A stretch of 64,000 nt of DNA from Phoronis australis (taxonomy: Eukaryota; Phoronida; Phoronidae): positions 94,424 to 158,423 of the forward strand of contig NMRA01000610.1 in assembly GCA_002633005.1 (NCBI GenBank). The letters run 5' to 3'. How positions within the stretch are numbered: the stretch's first letter is position 1; each line of letters opens with the position of its first letter. The translations under genes and the position numbers were made by a program. Below are positions 48,516 through 61,100 of this stretch, one piece after another. The notes under the pieces were generated by a model. That model saw nothing but the letters and a program-made list of their open reading frames with translations. It did not search any database and was not told the DNA's origin.

Positions 48516-51500
48516 TANTCGTTTTCTTAGTTACAAGAACAGATTGCTCAGCACAAAAAAATCATTCTCCAGTCATTTCTCCAGTCATTATGAGAGAATA
48601 TTTAGGAAGGCAATATCACTGCTTTTTTAAACTTTGTCTCCAGCGTTCGTAACATAGTCACAGGGGGCACAATGGACTATAGTCCATCTGTTCATTGCCA
48701 ACTATCTGTACTGGTCAAAATTTATTTCAATTTTTTATTCGACCCCCCCCTCTCCCTTCACTGCAAAGCACCCTCAGGTTACCACTCATTTCAGCCTCTC
48801 CCCGCCAACAATTTTATGTTTGACACCATTACTTCACTGCTGGAAAAGAATTGGTGAAATTTGAAGATACGGAAATCTACATTCACATATTTTCTGTGGT
48901 TCAAAAACCTGTTTTCCTACAGCAGGTTAAAATTAGTAACTCAATTAACTAATGAACAGTTGGAATGAAAATAAAGGTATTCCCCACGTCATACAAAAGC
49001 AGTCCCATGTGACCACAGTTTCATTTTCATTTCAAAAACACAATTTTCATCTGTTTGCTTTCAAAAAGGTTTTCATCCACGCATATTAATTTTCTTGTCT
49101 ATACAACAGAAAACACAATTTTCCTATATGCATTTGCAACTAGTTTGCCATGCAAAGATATCACTACCGTACCATTTTCTGATCCATGCAACTACATTAA
49201 TTTGACAAAAAATGCTAATTTTCCGTAGCGTTTTCAATTCAATATACAATTTTTTTATCATTTTCCCATCTATACATGTAAGCGTGACATCAGTGCTTCT
49301 GAAAAGTCATGTTTCCATCATCCTCACAAATACAACAAATTAGTTTAAAAAAATCCACCCTGGAGAGTATTTTCAAAACGATCGTCGTGGGATTTTTAGT
49401 CGACATTTTCAGAATATAACTAAGAACAAAAGGCATGCCTACAAAGAAAAAATTGAATTTTCAAATGGACATGCAATCATGTAAGCATCCCTAAAAGCCA
49501 GTAAAAAAACATTGCAATAACATGTGGCTGCAAGTGCAATGAATGAACTATTAAAATCTGGGGAATTCCCTTCCCATCATTCCCTTTTCACTATCAACAC
49601 TTCCACCATGAGTTCACCTTTGACCTCAAAGCACTAAATGTGCTTGCCTTTCATTCCCATACACACATATATCACATGAAATGAATAAAGAGCAAAGAAA
49701 TTTTGAACATTTTAACCTCATGTTCACGAAGGGTCCAACAGACCTGCCTCGCTACGGAAATGTGAGTCTAGCTCCAATCAGCACCTTACTTGCCAACATG
49801 ATTTATTGCAATATTTCCAAAATAGACATTTTCATGACTTACTTGTTGTGTGAGTTCATGGTTGGCTGCGACCAGTCGCTGGTTCTCGCCCTGGAATCTC
49901 TCCAGGGCTTGTTTGGCTGCCCTGAGATCATTCTCCAGCTCCACAATACTGGCTGTCAAAGAGGCCTCTCTGGTCGCAGTCTCTTCCAGGAAGTTCTCTT
50001 CCTGGTTGATGCCAAGTTCACTGTGTTTCTTATGGTCCACTTGAAGACGGTTTAGAGCCTTAAAAAGAAAGGACATATTTTGTAAACAAGATTTCGACAA
50101 AGCATCTTTTGGCAAATGTTCAAGAATACAATTGCCGAGCAGGGGTGGGTGCTACCTAAGTTCATACTCAATGAAATACCTAATAGACAATAGGGCAAAC
50201 AGAGGGAATACCAGGCGATGCCAACACAATGAAAAGTCACACCTGAGTTCATAACAAAACTAGCTCCCAGTCCCAGGCTACACAAAGACAAAACACCTAC
50301 CAGCACTCGATTTGACGACCTGCAGTTTGTGCCTGGCAACCTAAGAAAAACATCAAGGCAGGTCTGGTACCAACCAAAACAGCCCACCACATCACACTAA
50401 ACAAACACACATGACAGCTGCTGACTTCAACAATACCGCAATCAGACTGGATTTATTGATCAAAGAACAGTGGGCTTAGTACTGTATGTGTAATAAATTC
50501 GACTTTCCCAACCTACGATGAAATGTCTTTAATTTCAGAGAAAAAACATTGCCAAAATTGCAATTTCAAGGCCTTCAAACCAATGTCGTCAATAGTTACA
50601 ATTTTTCAAAATGTCTGTTGGCAGCTATTGTAGAGAACTTGGGATGGAAATCATTAATTTGGTGCTATGCATCACGTAAAAATGAGAAAACAAAATGTCA
50701 TTTATCCGCCATTTTCTGTATTAAACTGACGAGATAACAGGCCCCAGTTTAACAACCAACTTTCCCACAATGGCAAGATATTACCGATATGAAGGGGTGG
50801 GCACCATAGGTAGGTAGATTTAACTTTCCCACCATGGCAAGATATTAACGATATGAAGAGGGGCACTACAGGTAGGTAGATTACTATCATGGCACGATAC
50901 CAATTAACCCATCAACAGGATTTTGAGTGATTGCTTAACTGACAAATTAGAATGCAGCATTCTTGACACACCTTCGTTTCCAAGCCGCCATTTTACCCGA
51001 CAAACAATGCGTTGTCGGGTAAAACTTATTGTTTGTAGACTTTAGGTAAGGGGGTGGAGCTTGCGATAGGTCAATTTAGGACACAATTGAATAGGTGGAA
51101 TTTGATTTTCTCAATTATTCAGAAATGATGATGTACACTACTAGTATGATGGTTTGCTATATAAAATTCTGTACCAAAGCTACCAACAGAAAATATTTTG
51201 AAAAAATTTTGGGCATTCACCAACAATGTTTGAAAACTGAAGAAAGAACAATTTGGCAATAATTTTTGTCCGAAATTGGTGAGATTTTACAGTATTTTTC
51301 ACCCTATGTATTAGAATATAATGTGAAAATGTCGACTACCACAAACTCAAAAGAGAAATGTCACTTGCCAGAGACTAGGTACTCAAAATGAATTTCAAAG
51401 GTAATTTTGATGGCTGATTCGCTTGGAATTAATGAATAAAAGAAACCTCTTTTTAATTTCGAACCGCGGTTTGCCACCCTGTGGGATGTGACAGCCAGGT

Positions 51501-54500
51501 GATAAAACCTGAATGCAGGCAGTTATACTGGTACTGATACTATAAGGCACTGCTCCACCACCCAAAAATTTCCAGTAGCCCTGTAACAGTTTCCCACTGG
51601 CCAAGATACGCGGTATTCTGTATTAGATCAATTTCGTCAAACAATTGCTGTCTGTGAATCATAGAACCACACACTGTATCATCCCTCAATGCTCAAACAA
51701 ATTGCCTGCTGAAGTGATCTAATCAGTCATGTGCAACAACCAAACCCTACTGTAACACCCTGCAGGTGTCCTCACACACACAGCTGGCCTGCAGACAACA
51801 GCTTGAGAGAGAAACAGTTGACCCTCAGTGCTACACATGTGATAAATCAATGTTAGTTCACAGACAATCAATAACCATTTGGATATAGATGCCACAACAT
51901 GAAATAACCTTTGTCACTAGATGGCGATAAGAGTATTCAATGGACAAATGTTCAGCGCCATCTAGAGTTCCTTTATCCTCGATGGAGATTTTTACATGCA
52001 GTGGGATTCACAGGATTTTTTAAGTCATCATGATCACCATGCCATCCAATTATCACTGCATGTCTATTCTGGGGATAACAGGATCTTTTTGTGGGTGAAA
52101 CCAAGAGAATTTGCCATTGACATTTTTCAACAATCTAGATTGTGATGTCATTTTCATAACCAATGTGGATGAAAAAAGACTTTTCGAACATTACCCTGAG
52201 ACCCACTCAACCTTCTGTTATTTCCCTGACCCTAAACAATAGACCACAACCACCGATGCTATTTTTGGCCTTACCACAATTGCTCTAAATCCTCCTTAAT
52301 TGTTAAGAGCACTTTGGGCCTATAGTGCCATTTACACTTAAAGTTGACACATATCAGCTGACACAGAATGAGTTGTTCCAGCTCAAGTATGTGTGTAAAC
52401 AGGACTGACACGGAGCAAACTGACACCGCGGTGACAACTTTTGCCACCCGTTTATGAGGTAGAGCAATTTGCACAAGAACATCTTGCTCCCTGTCAATTA
52501 TTTGTCTAAAAGCGAAACTGGGGCAAGGCGGAAAGGATAATCTCTACCAAGCTTGAGCAATGACCTAAATACGGGTTCTCTGTCTCTTCAAATCTCGTCA
52601 TTTGTAAACCTGCGCATGTGTGATTCACTCGCCAGCCTACAATTTTCGTCTTGCCGCAGTTAGTGAGTTGTGTGTGTAAAAGGACGCTTGACACCGATCA
52701 GTTTGCGCAGGGTCAAAAGTTGATGTCTAAACGAGACTTATGTTTATTGTTAACAAGTGAGGACATGGTAGCTGGGTTCTTTGTCGACAAAATCACAGTC
52801 ACTTACCATTCCTTAGTTTCCCTCCTCAAATTCAACTAATTCTTTCTTGATTTAATTTCTTGACTTGGCAAATAACAAATTCCTGAGCTAGTTTTCAATT
52901 CAGAACGAGTTTAACCCAGCCAAGAGCAAACCTTGTTCATTACATGGTGAAATGAAGTTCTGTTGCTTTGCAATAAAATGCGTCGATTTGTTTGTTTCTT
53001 TGATAGCACACCACAGGTCACATTTTAAGTCCAATAAAAATGGAATTTACATACATCTTGTGAATGGCTCGAAACATATCATTTTTAGTTAAAATCGGAA
53101 GCAAGACGCCATTGCGGAGACCATTTGTTTTTGTTTGTGGAGCTACAGCTCTGCTGGTCCTGGATGGAGGGATTTTTCTGATTTTGTTCTTTGGACAGAT
53201 CATTTCACAGGTTATCGGGAGTGTGCCATTTATTTTTCTCTAGGACTTACTGTTTTCAATGACTGCTTTCAAATTGTTTTTGTGCCATATCTTTGGTATA
53301 CCTAGTCAATACATCTGTCTGAAACTAGTATCTGGATGAATCGTTTCAAGCGTTATCAGCATAGTGAAATTCGACTTACCGTTCTCGAGATATTCGCGAT
53401 TTGCTGATCAAATGACTATTCTGTTTTGACTTATTTCTAGCTGCACTTCATTGGTAGAGATTACGTTCTGCGTGAAATTTAGTACAGTGTTTATCTAGTC
53501 AATAACTAGAGTACCTTTGTTTAAGGGTGATATCGGATGCAAGATGGTGCTGTGACAGCCAGTTTTTGATTCACATAACGTGGAATAGTCGTGAGGACTT
53601 GACTCGGACCTCAGGAGTCTAACGCTCCACCGGCTTATCTACACTAATTTGAAAAGGCTTTGTCCAGTCACGCATTGTGGGTCATAATGCAAGTCATGTT
53701 TCTTCAGGCAGCTCTTATCACCAGATCATCTGCTTCACGGGCACTAAAATGTAATCGGCTGTGATCCTAGACCGTCCGGAGTTGCTCCATTGACAACTCA
53801 GGATGATCTCTAACCATAATTTAACGTTACCTGTTAGAGGTCCTACCTCCACGATCCTTTGACCGAACTTGTCAAATAGGGTTTGCAAATAGTTCCCTTC
53901 ACAGGTAATCAGCAATGCATGATTGGTTCTTGTTAAAAGTTATGGTTCATGACTTATTCATGATTGGTTCTTGTTAAAAGTTATGGTTCATGAGTTATTC
54001 GAGGTTCCCCGATTTTATGATTATCTTTTATTGACTGATTTATCAATGCCCATTTAATGGCTTGTCATTTACTGTACATTGGTGTAACAGCCATTCAAGT
54101 CGTGTTTACTGATGTTCTTGAGCAGTTTCGTCGCCGACGTCACCTTTAAATTTTTATTTGATTTCACCAAGTGTTGCTCCTCAGAGCACTTTCGTTTCTA
54201 TTCTTTGACCAATTCACCAGACATATATGCCCTTTTATAAATTCAGTATGTCAAATTTAGGTCGATTAGCTGTTACAGGCTACAATACATCGCTTACCGG
54301 ACTAATTTCATCATCCAATCACTGATAAACAGTTTTTACGTCGTCACAATGCATTCTACATTTAAAACTATCACTTAAACAGTGCTTACTTTCTACACTG
54401 CTTCTTTCTGTTTTTACATATCATAGATGAAGCATAGAGCTACGAGAATTAAGGTGACTTCAACGAAGAATTCACGATAACAACAAAGTATTTCAACTTA

Positions 54501-55530
54501 AGTCATGTGAATTAGGGAAAGACTAGTTCGAGACTGAGCGAAGCGCGTGAACTGGAGCTGGACACTTTCAAAATAGCATGAGAAGATATCAGGTGGAATT
54601 TGTAAGATTTGTGTCCCTTCGGCTTTTCGTTTGTCAACGCGAGTGATTTCATGTAACTTCCTCACAATGGTACCCAGAGAGAGGTTAAGCTTGAGTGAAC
54701 CGCCACAGATTTTCATGGATATGTTCCAAGTTATGATGACTGAACTGTATCCAGAGTCACGGTGTGTGTTAATTATAACTCAGTGCGTATATGCATCATT
54801 CATTTGATTTTATTCACTGTATTTTGAGATGAGTAACGTTTTGCGGGCATGTACCATCGCCCCTGTATAGCTTCAGCATTCAGGACGATGTAATTGCTTA
54901 GATGTCATGTTGTTGAGGGATGCATTAAACTTTTGACTGCTTCAACTTCAAGTGTCCGGTTATCAGGATCATGTGCGTGGACACTCTCAGTTTCAACTAA
55001 GTCTCAGTACGTGTTCTGTAATACATACACGTTTGCCGTAGCCGATGGCATAGGGTCATTGTCTTTAACTAACTTGCTAANGACCAGTGCCCAAAAATAC
55101 GTGCTCACGGCAAAAGTCGGATATAATGGACCCTGACTTAGAGAACCAGGCAATCACTGAATAACGGTTGTTATTTATTGGATGAAACTGGTTCTCTAAA
55201 TCAGGCCTTAATCAGGGTCCATCATATCCGACTAGTGCCCACGTAATTTCCTGTAAATACATAAAATATTAATCAAGTAGCTGGATTGCCTTCCATTATA
55301 CGTAAGGTTACCTCTCTTGCACATTGTAGTTCATGTTTTGTGGCCTCGTGTATCGCCTCGAATTCTTCTAGATGGATTTGTAAGGCTTGTTTCTCCTCCA
55401 AAACGGCCAATCCATACTGGGCCGCCTGAAGTTTTTCTTGAGTAGTTGTGCTAAGCTCTTCGTTCAAGCGGGCGATCTCCCGCTGATGATCCTCTATAGA
55501 TTCCAAGGTAATGCACGAATCTTCCATCAT
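44291..55530 (-). CDS. BICD: Bicaudal-D dynein adaptor (BICD), four of about five exons found
   Basis: BICD is a long coiled-coil adaptor that links cytoplasmic dynein and dynactin to cargo; its C-terminal coil binds Rab6 or Egalitarian-type cargo adaptors. Coding exons are 55312-55530, 49843-50058, 46714-46939 and 44291-45858. Exon 1 carries the CC1-box AAQYG (residues 36-40) that contacts dynein light-intermediate chain. The last exon carries the highly conserved CC3 segment (LSTKREQIATLRSVLKANK through LLRMAIQQKLALTQRLE, about 44390-44775). A ~50-residue stretch normally following the second exon (the KFREARLLQDY / LEEEN region) is absent. Flanking phases are 0 and 0, so the exon could be missing without breaking the frame. 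The Arg-rich tail after CC3 is unusual. The protein is about 742 residues without the missing exon. Confidence 0.93.
46271..46425 (+). promoter_or_regulatory. Two CTCF-like motifs in a BICD intron
   Basis: CCACTAGGGGGCACC (46271-46285) fits the CTCF core CCASYAGRKGGCRS fully. CCATCAGAGGGCGC (46412-46425) fits with one mismatch, in the same orientation. Function is inferred from the motif alone. Confidence 0.35.
46714..46939 (-). CDS. BICD: BICD exon downstream of the missing one
   Basis: The acceptor is TATCGTAG|GTGGAC and the donor is GCTG|GTAAGA, phase 1. It begins VDYEAMKHEIKRL, which in other BICDs directly follows the LKQNQ or LRQNQ end of the preceding exon. It encodes EEALVSLQQEREQKHALKKEL, end of the first coiled coil. 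Confidence 0.9.
47171..47270. repeat. CA-rich microsatellite tracts in a BICD intron
   Basis: Two short CACA tracts (47171-47191 and 47249-47270). Confidence 0.85.
48131..48441 (-). repeat. Tandem ~80-bp units resembling decayed copies of a BICD exon end
   Basis: Four imperfect units (GATCTCC markers near 48138, 48216, 48298 and 48384; spacing 78-86) lie between BICD exon 2 and the VDYEAMKH exon. On the minus strand each unit reads like the conserved exon end expected just before VDYEAMKH. One unit gives EENI then a stop-interrupted LQKQ stretch. Another gives ILQKQLLQLK then a stop. The unit at 48165-48222 gives ...LQLKQSQ followed at once by a GTAGGC donor in phase 0. Every unit has frameshifts or stops, so none is a working exon by itself. 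Confidence 0.6.
48440..48517. repeat. ACAG tetranucleotide microsatellite next to assembly N
   Basis: About 19 copies of ACAG/CAGA end at an N (48518). The tract starts inside the last unit of the BICD exon-like array, where the expected codons would read CTGCAG. The N implies the true length is unknown. Confidence 0.9.
49843..50058 (-). CDS. BICD: BICD exon 2 (residues 74-145)
   Basis: The acceptor is TTTTTAAG|GCTCTA and the donor is CAACAA|GTAAGT, 72 codons, phase 0 at both ends. Joined to exon 1 it aligns without gaps to the human segment from LKEAFGQ through VAQELKE. It is coiled coil. Confidence 0.9.
50751..50890. repeat. Direct repeat of ~65 bp in a BICD intron
   Basis: The block AACTTTCCCACMATGGCAAGATATTAMCGATATGAAG...GGTAGGTAGATT occurs twice in tandem, and a third partial copy (ATCATGGCACGATACC) follows. 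Confidence 0.85.
53918..53999. repeat. Tandem ~41-bp duplication
   Basis: CATGATTGGTTCTTGTTAAAAGTTATGGTTCATGA occurs twice in a row with one difference at the end. Confidence 0.9.
55115..55233. mobile_element. Short MITE/hairpin with ~40-bp inverted termini (family A)
   Basis: AGTCGGATATAATGGACCCTG on the left mirrors CAGGGTCCATCATATCCGACT on the right, and the arms continue to AGAGAACCAG / CTGGTTCTCT with a ten-base insertion. The terminal AGTCGGATAT and the inner GAACCAG match the element at 2645-2748, so this is one family. Confidence 0.7.
55312..55530 (-). CDS. BICD: BICD exon 1 (residues 1-73, CC1 box)
   Basis: ATG is at 55530 (a second ATG follows directly), and the donor is AGAGAG|GTAACC, phase 0. 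The open frame runs on past the donor, but those residues are intronic. LQAAQYGLAVLEEK is the CC1-box with the AAxxG motif shared by dynein activating adaptors. Confidence 0.9.
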
Positions 55531-57239
55531 TGATACATTTGGTGGAATTCGCCAGTTTTAAACGAAAATTTTATTTTTAAACGAACAGTCATCACCAAAT
55601 CGTCTCACACGGCAGCCATTTTGTGAATGCATCACGTCACGTGACCAATGCCTTGATCGTCTGCTATAAAACAGAACTGAGTTGTAGGTAACGCAGTAGT
55701 TATTATTAGGAAAACACCAGTCATATATGTAGAAATGTTTCACATCTCTGACAATCTTTGCGAGTTTTGGTTCTTCAAATGGAACTAGCAAATGGGTTGT
55801 TCCCTTGAGCACTTTTGATGTTCCTTTGCTGAATTATATAGTAGCTCTACCTCGCGGAGAATATGGAATGTCAACTTGACGTTTTCATGTCCGCCACGCC
55901 CACATGAAAAACGATGTGTGAAAAGAGTTAACTAGTTTCACTAATCCTTATTTAGCTGCCTTTCACGCAGACTTCTTTCATTTTTTGAATCTTTAAGTCA
56001 TTAAGTGACATGACGACGGACCCATACCTCCGGGTACGAACTGAGTTTCCAGCGTGACTGAATCCCGGCCATGAGGTCTGGCACGGCAGGCAACGGAAGT
56101 GAAATGGATAAGAGCTACAACGCAAACCTGTTGAATTAAAACTAAATTTAAGTGATGCTCATTCCATAGAATTTGCTTTTTATCAAATGTACTTTTCAAA
56201 AACAACCAATAGTTTACATGCATCATGAGCGCACCCAGTCTATGGGCCGGGGTCGAGCTGGCCTGGATAGTGAATCCCGGCGCGCATGTGCATACAGCTA
56301 TGATCCCACTTCACCTCCGTAAGCGGAATCAAATCCACATTCATAACAAAGGCAAACTTTTCATTTATGGGCATACACTCACCATGAAGGGTCTCAAATT
56401 ATTCCTTAACTTAGTGCCGCCCACGACTCGAGTTACCCTAGAACAAGTGGCTTCTCGAACGAGTTGAGGTTCAGTAGAGGTGTGGAGAGTCAGATCTACG
56501 CCGGGCTGCCGTTTGGTATAACTGACAATTCGTTTGTTTGCGTGACCAGGCCCGAAGACAAGGCTCAGTATCCGCAAGTCGGCTTGCCACGGCGTGTTAT
56601 GCGCCAAGCATATGGTCTCAATGAATAGCGACAGTCAGATCTTTTCAATTTATACAGAAAGAACTCCTTAGTTAGCCATCCAATTGAGAAAGAAGTTTAG
56701 ACCAATTTTATGCCGAGCCGGATATTTCAGTGGCCTAAACCAAATCCACTTTTGGGCGAGGATTTAATACTCATTTTAAAGCTGCATTTCGCCCTGTTTA
56801 GCTGGCTAAACAACAAACATCATTGGGCCTTTTACTCTCATCCTCAGTCCTTTACCGTGATCGGGTTATATTTCAGCTACCAACTTAGTTAAATAACCGG
56901 CAATGCCCGTCACATTTTTGAATTTCCAGTTTTAGGGTTGATCCATCCCCAATAACTTCCGATTGGTTTCAGTGTTCTTGTTCAACGTAAGCAAAATCCA
57001 ATCACGGTAAAGGATATTATGAAGAAGATTTTATGAAGATAACTGAGTCTAATCTGATTTTGTTTCAGCCAACGGACGTTTTTCTTAGCGATCTCAGTCA
57101 ACAAAGAGCTCTGTTGCCGTGAAAAACCGCTAACAGTATAATAATGAAAATGATAATGATAACAATAATGATATTGATAATAATAATAAAAATACAATAA
57201 ATTAAAAAACATGCTTTAGACAAAGTCTACAGCGTGATC
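55531..57239. other. Region upstream of BICD
   Basis: Promoter side of BICD. No other gene is recognised. The stretch 56490-56720 is a dispersed repeat copy related to 35500-35710 (shared CACGGCGTGT, GAGCATA and TAGACCAAT words), and 57139-57215 is AAT-rich simple sequence. Confidence 0.5.
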
Positions 57240-58100
57240 TTCTCACAGTAATAAATCGACCTAAATAATTTAAGTTCCATAGAAATGAGTAATACAAGGG
57301 CAAAATTGAAAACGTGTACAACAGATATGATAATCATAAAAATATCCTTTATCAGGATCAATTAAATAGTATACGTATCGTATACCCTTTTGAAACCACT
57401 CGTTCTAAAAAATTGAACTACTGTCTATACAAATTTTGGGGTTACACCACAAAGGTTGGTACAAAAGGTCATCTATCTAACACAGATTGATAAATTCGTA
57501 TCAAGAAATATGCTTAAAAAATATTCTTAGTACAATTAGCTACTTCAAGAAAAGAGTCATTTTTATATTAGGAATACATGTAGTTTAACACAAAATATTT
57601 AGCCAAGGAGAAGTATTATTATAATAATTTTTGAAGAATCTCCGAATCCAAGTCAGTTTAATAGCTTTGACAAATGACAAAATATGGACCATATTCCCAC
57701 CTCCATCTTCAGATTTCTGTAGTATGGCCTTTCTAGAGATTCTATCGGAAGAGGTACCCCATATGTAATTAAAAATATCTTTTCAATGTCCTTAAAAAGT
57801 AGCACTTGGAAGAGGAAGTATGTAAATGAGGCGAATCATTTTTCGTAATAAAAAAGATTTGACAACCGTTATCTTATCAAAGGTGGTTAAATTTCTTTTT
57901 GACCAATTTTCAATGCCTTTTCTGATACAAACAGTTTTATCGATATTGGGTGTCAAACCAGAATACCTAGCAAACTGATCAAGAAGGTTAAGTGACGATT
58001 TTAAAGAGGTCTCTGAACCCTCTAGAAGGAGGACCGTGTCGTCTGCATATTGCCTAATGATATACTTTACATATTTTTTGGATAGTTTGAACGTAACTTA
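57240..58100 (-). mobile_element. LINE (L1/Tx1-like) reverse transcriptase fragment
   Basis: On the minus strand from about 58060, IRQYADDTVLLLEGSE carries the YADD catalytic motif. It is followed by SLNLLDQFARYSGL and NIDKT, then by IFNYIWGTSSDRISRKAI and GGGNMVHILSFVKAIKLTWIRRF, the usual order of the RT thumb region in L1/Tx1 LINEs. Stops and frameshifts occur between blocks (for example before IFNYIW), and no intact ORF remains. The upstream RT and endonuclease are missing. Confidence 0.85.
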
Positions 58101-61100
58101 TCTTTTTTTCTGCTATATATGTTGTCTGCATCAACTGTTCTCCATCTGTAAAGTTGGCATTAGATTCTTCTTTGTTTCTATTTTTTAACATTTTATCCAC
58201 CTCAAACGAACATTTTCAGCAGAGTGCTCGGCGAAAATTCTAAATCCGCAGTCTGTGGCTCCATGGGCTACTTTGATTTTATTTTTATTTGCAAAATAAG
58301 AATAAAGGGAGTGAATGCCTTTTGTTATGAGCTTTTAATTAAGTGAGATGATATAGTAGGGAAGTTTGCTCTCTATATTTTTTCACGATAGGTGTTGAAT
58401 ACGAATTTGCACATTTGAAAACTCCGGAACAGGACAGCCAAGCAAGAGCACTTAATCATGCCCATTAGTCAACGTTGGTGTCCAAATTAAAACATTGTCG
58501 TGATGGATGAATTAGTGAATCATACGTAAGATGACAAGGTCCTGATTCAAAAGGGATGGCATGTGCAATAATGACAACAATTTATGACGTTTGCTTCGTA
58601 CCAATTTTGTAGTAATGTGATCTTTTAGACGTAACGCAAGTTTGTAGCAGGCTCAATAGATAGCGCTGACTGTCCCTTGTGCAAGACTACTTGGAGTCGG
58701 CTTGCAATGCACGACTTTCGATCTCCTGCAAAATACACGACACTATTCTCTAGAAAACGATCACTGAGGATAAAATATATTTTTCTACTTTTTGTCCTAG
58801 TTTCAATTTCAAAAGTTTTATGCCTCAGTACATGTACATGCGGTATTCTACCACAGTGAAGAATGTTGTGTGATTGATTTCATGAGAGTAAATGACCTCT
58901 TTAAATGTTGTTTTTCAGCAAGCTAAGCAGAACTCGGAATTTTGGAAACTCGACAAACCGCAGAACTTTTTAATTGTAGCTGCAATGGGCTTTGATGCGG
59001 GAATCTTGCTGGAAATGATCCCCCGGTACAACTGAATAGACGCATTAGGGTCAGTAGCGTACAGAAGGCGCGTGAAGCTGACAGGGCGAGGGCCCCTGGC
59101 GGTAGTCGGTTGCACTGAAACAGTCCCAAATGGGAACTCAAAAAAGTTTCCTAAATCTTTTTGGTATTAGTTTCGTTCTCTAGGCACAGCTGTGATATTT
59201 TGCTATTAATGTTATTTTTCTTATGATCCCTTCTTTGACTAATTTTCCAATAATAAAACTAAAAACTGAGTCCTTAATTCAATCAAAATAATTTAATTAG
59301 GGTCTCAGTCCTTAAATTGGGGGCGTTGCATGAAAAGATCCCTACTTATTTTCAATAATATTGAGAATTCAATGTAGAGTTCACTCTTGATTTGCATCAA
59401 GGGAAAGCCAAAAATTGGCATAGTAATGATGCTCAAACAGCATAAGATTGGACAATCAGGGTTTTCCCTCAAATACCCAGTAGATTTAGGGAACTTAGTT
59501 GAGTCCCTATTTGGGACTGTTTCATGCAACTGGGAACGGGCATCCACATCTGGGACTGATTTGGAGTTAAACTGAATAACAAGTTTGTATTATATGTTTC
59601 ATATTCTTCACTTTTTGTAGTACCTAGGTCCATGCATTTAAGTAGAGAGGGGCATCCGCTAAAACTGGGCATCAAACCTCAGTCTGCACGCTACTGATCA
59701 GGGACAGGCAAATAAAGGTCTGTTTCTATTAGTGCGTAATGTTCTACGCGAAATTAATCGCTTTAGCTATAAAATCAAAGAGGGTTTCTATTATTTCGTA
59801 ATCTGAGAGGCGTTTGTTTGAAATGGGTTTCGTAGCCATTGAACATGAACATCAGCGATGGGCGGGATTTTAGCACAAAAAATTTCAAAGAAATGCAATA
59901 CAGGCAGTTTAAATACGCAGTTTTCCTCCCTCTAAAGTATATGGTTGTACTTTCCCAAAAAATAAAACGTCATGTCTAATAATCTGCGTTCTCACAGCGT
60001 CATTCACGTTCAAGCTGCTTCCTGCTACCTTGAAATGCTTGGGTGATACAGTGCTCGACATTTACAGGATTTAAAACAAAGTTGGTATGTACAGACCGGT
60101 GAGTTTTTGCTTGTTGAGTATTTTAAAGGTGTGACAAATGATTTCTCTTCGAAAGCGCACCATTGGATCAGGATACATGAAAACAACAAAGGTGATCCGA
60201 ATGGGTACGCATCACGCACCGTCCATTACAAATGGTAATAAAGGATACGTAAGAAGTGCACAAATTAGAACATGATTCGCACCAGAGCTTAAAACTGTTT
60301 TAAGCAAGGATGAATTTCCTACGGAATATTTAATCCCTCTTCCCAATAAAAGGTAATATTTTTGGTGTCAGTCGGAAGACGCAGGGCGACCGGAACTGTG
60401 TGACATATATAAGTAACAGCAGAAAATAGTTATTGCAGATTGTTCCATTAACCCCTTTTGTCAACGTTACCCTCATTTTCCAAGTTGCGAAAAGAAATGC
60501 GCTGCCCCCAAACATGTCGATACAGTCGGTAAATCAGTGTGAAAACTAAAGAAATGTGTTCTGCATATGGGTGTGTGTGTGTGCGGTGCCTAATAATCTG
60601 CTCCTGTACCTGTCAGAAGACCAGTTTACCAGCATTTAAAAAAGGCATGAAAAGGCAAACAAGAGTTTACAAATTTTTTTCTGAGCCAAACCATACTTGT
60701 AAGCCGAACACTGAAGACCAAGGGGCTTGGTCAAATGTGTATACTTTTTATTCTGTCCGCTCTTGTAATTAAAAGTCACTTAAAAATGATCCCGACACGT
60801 TTCCAACACGACACCATTATCCAAAATCGTCAGTCAAGAAATTTGACCTCTGCAGCTTGTTTTAACTGAATTGTTTTCAAAATTTGGCTATTTTGAATAC
60901 GAATAAAAACTGACGTTCTCGTGTAAAGGCAGTAACTATCCCGGAAAATACATTGAATTTAATCAAATTCCCAAACGAGGAAAATACGGCAAGACAGATT
61001 TTGTAAACTAAGTAGTCCAGATCTCGTCAGAGTCAGACTCACGTACTTTGTGTTCAAAGCATGCACTCGATGCCATAGTTTTGTCGCTGTTGCTTAACAG

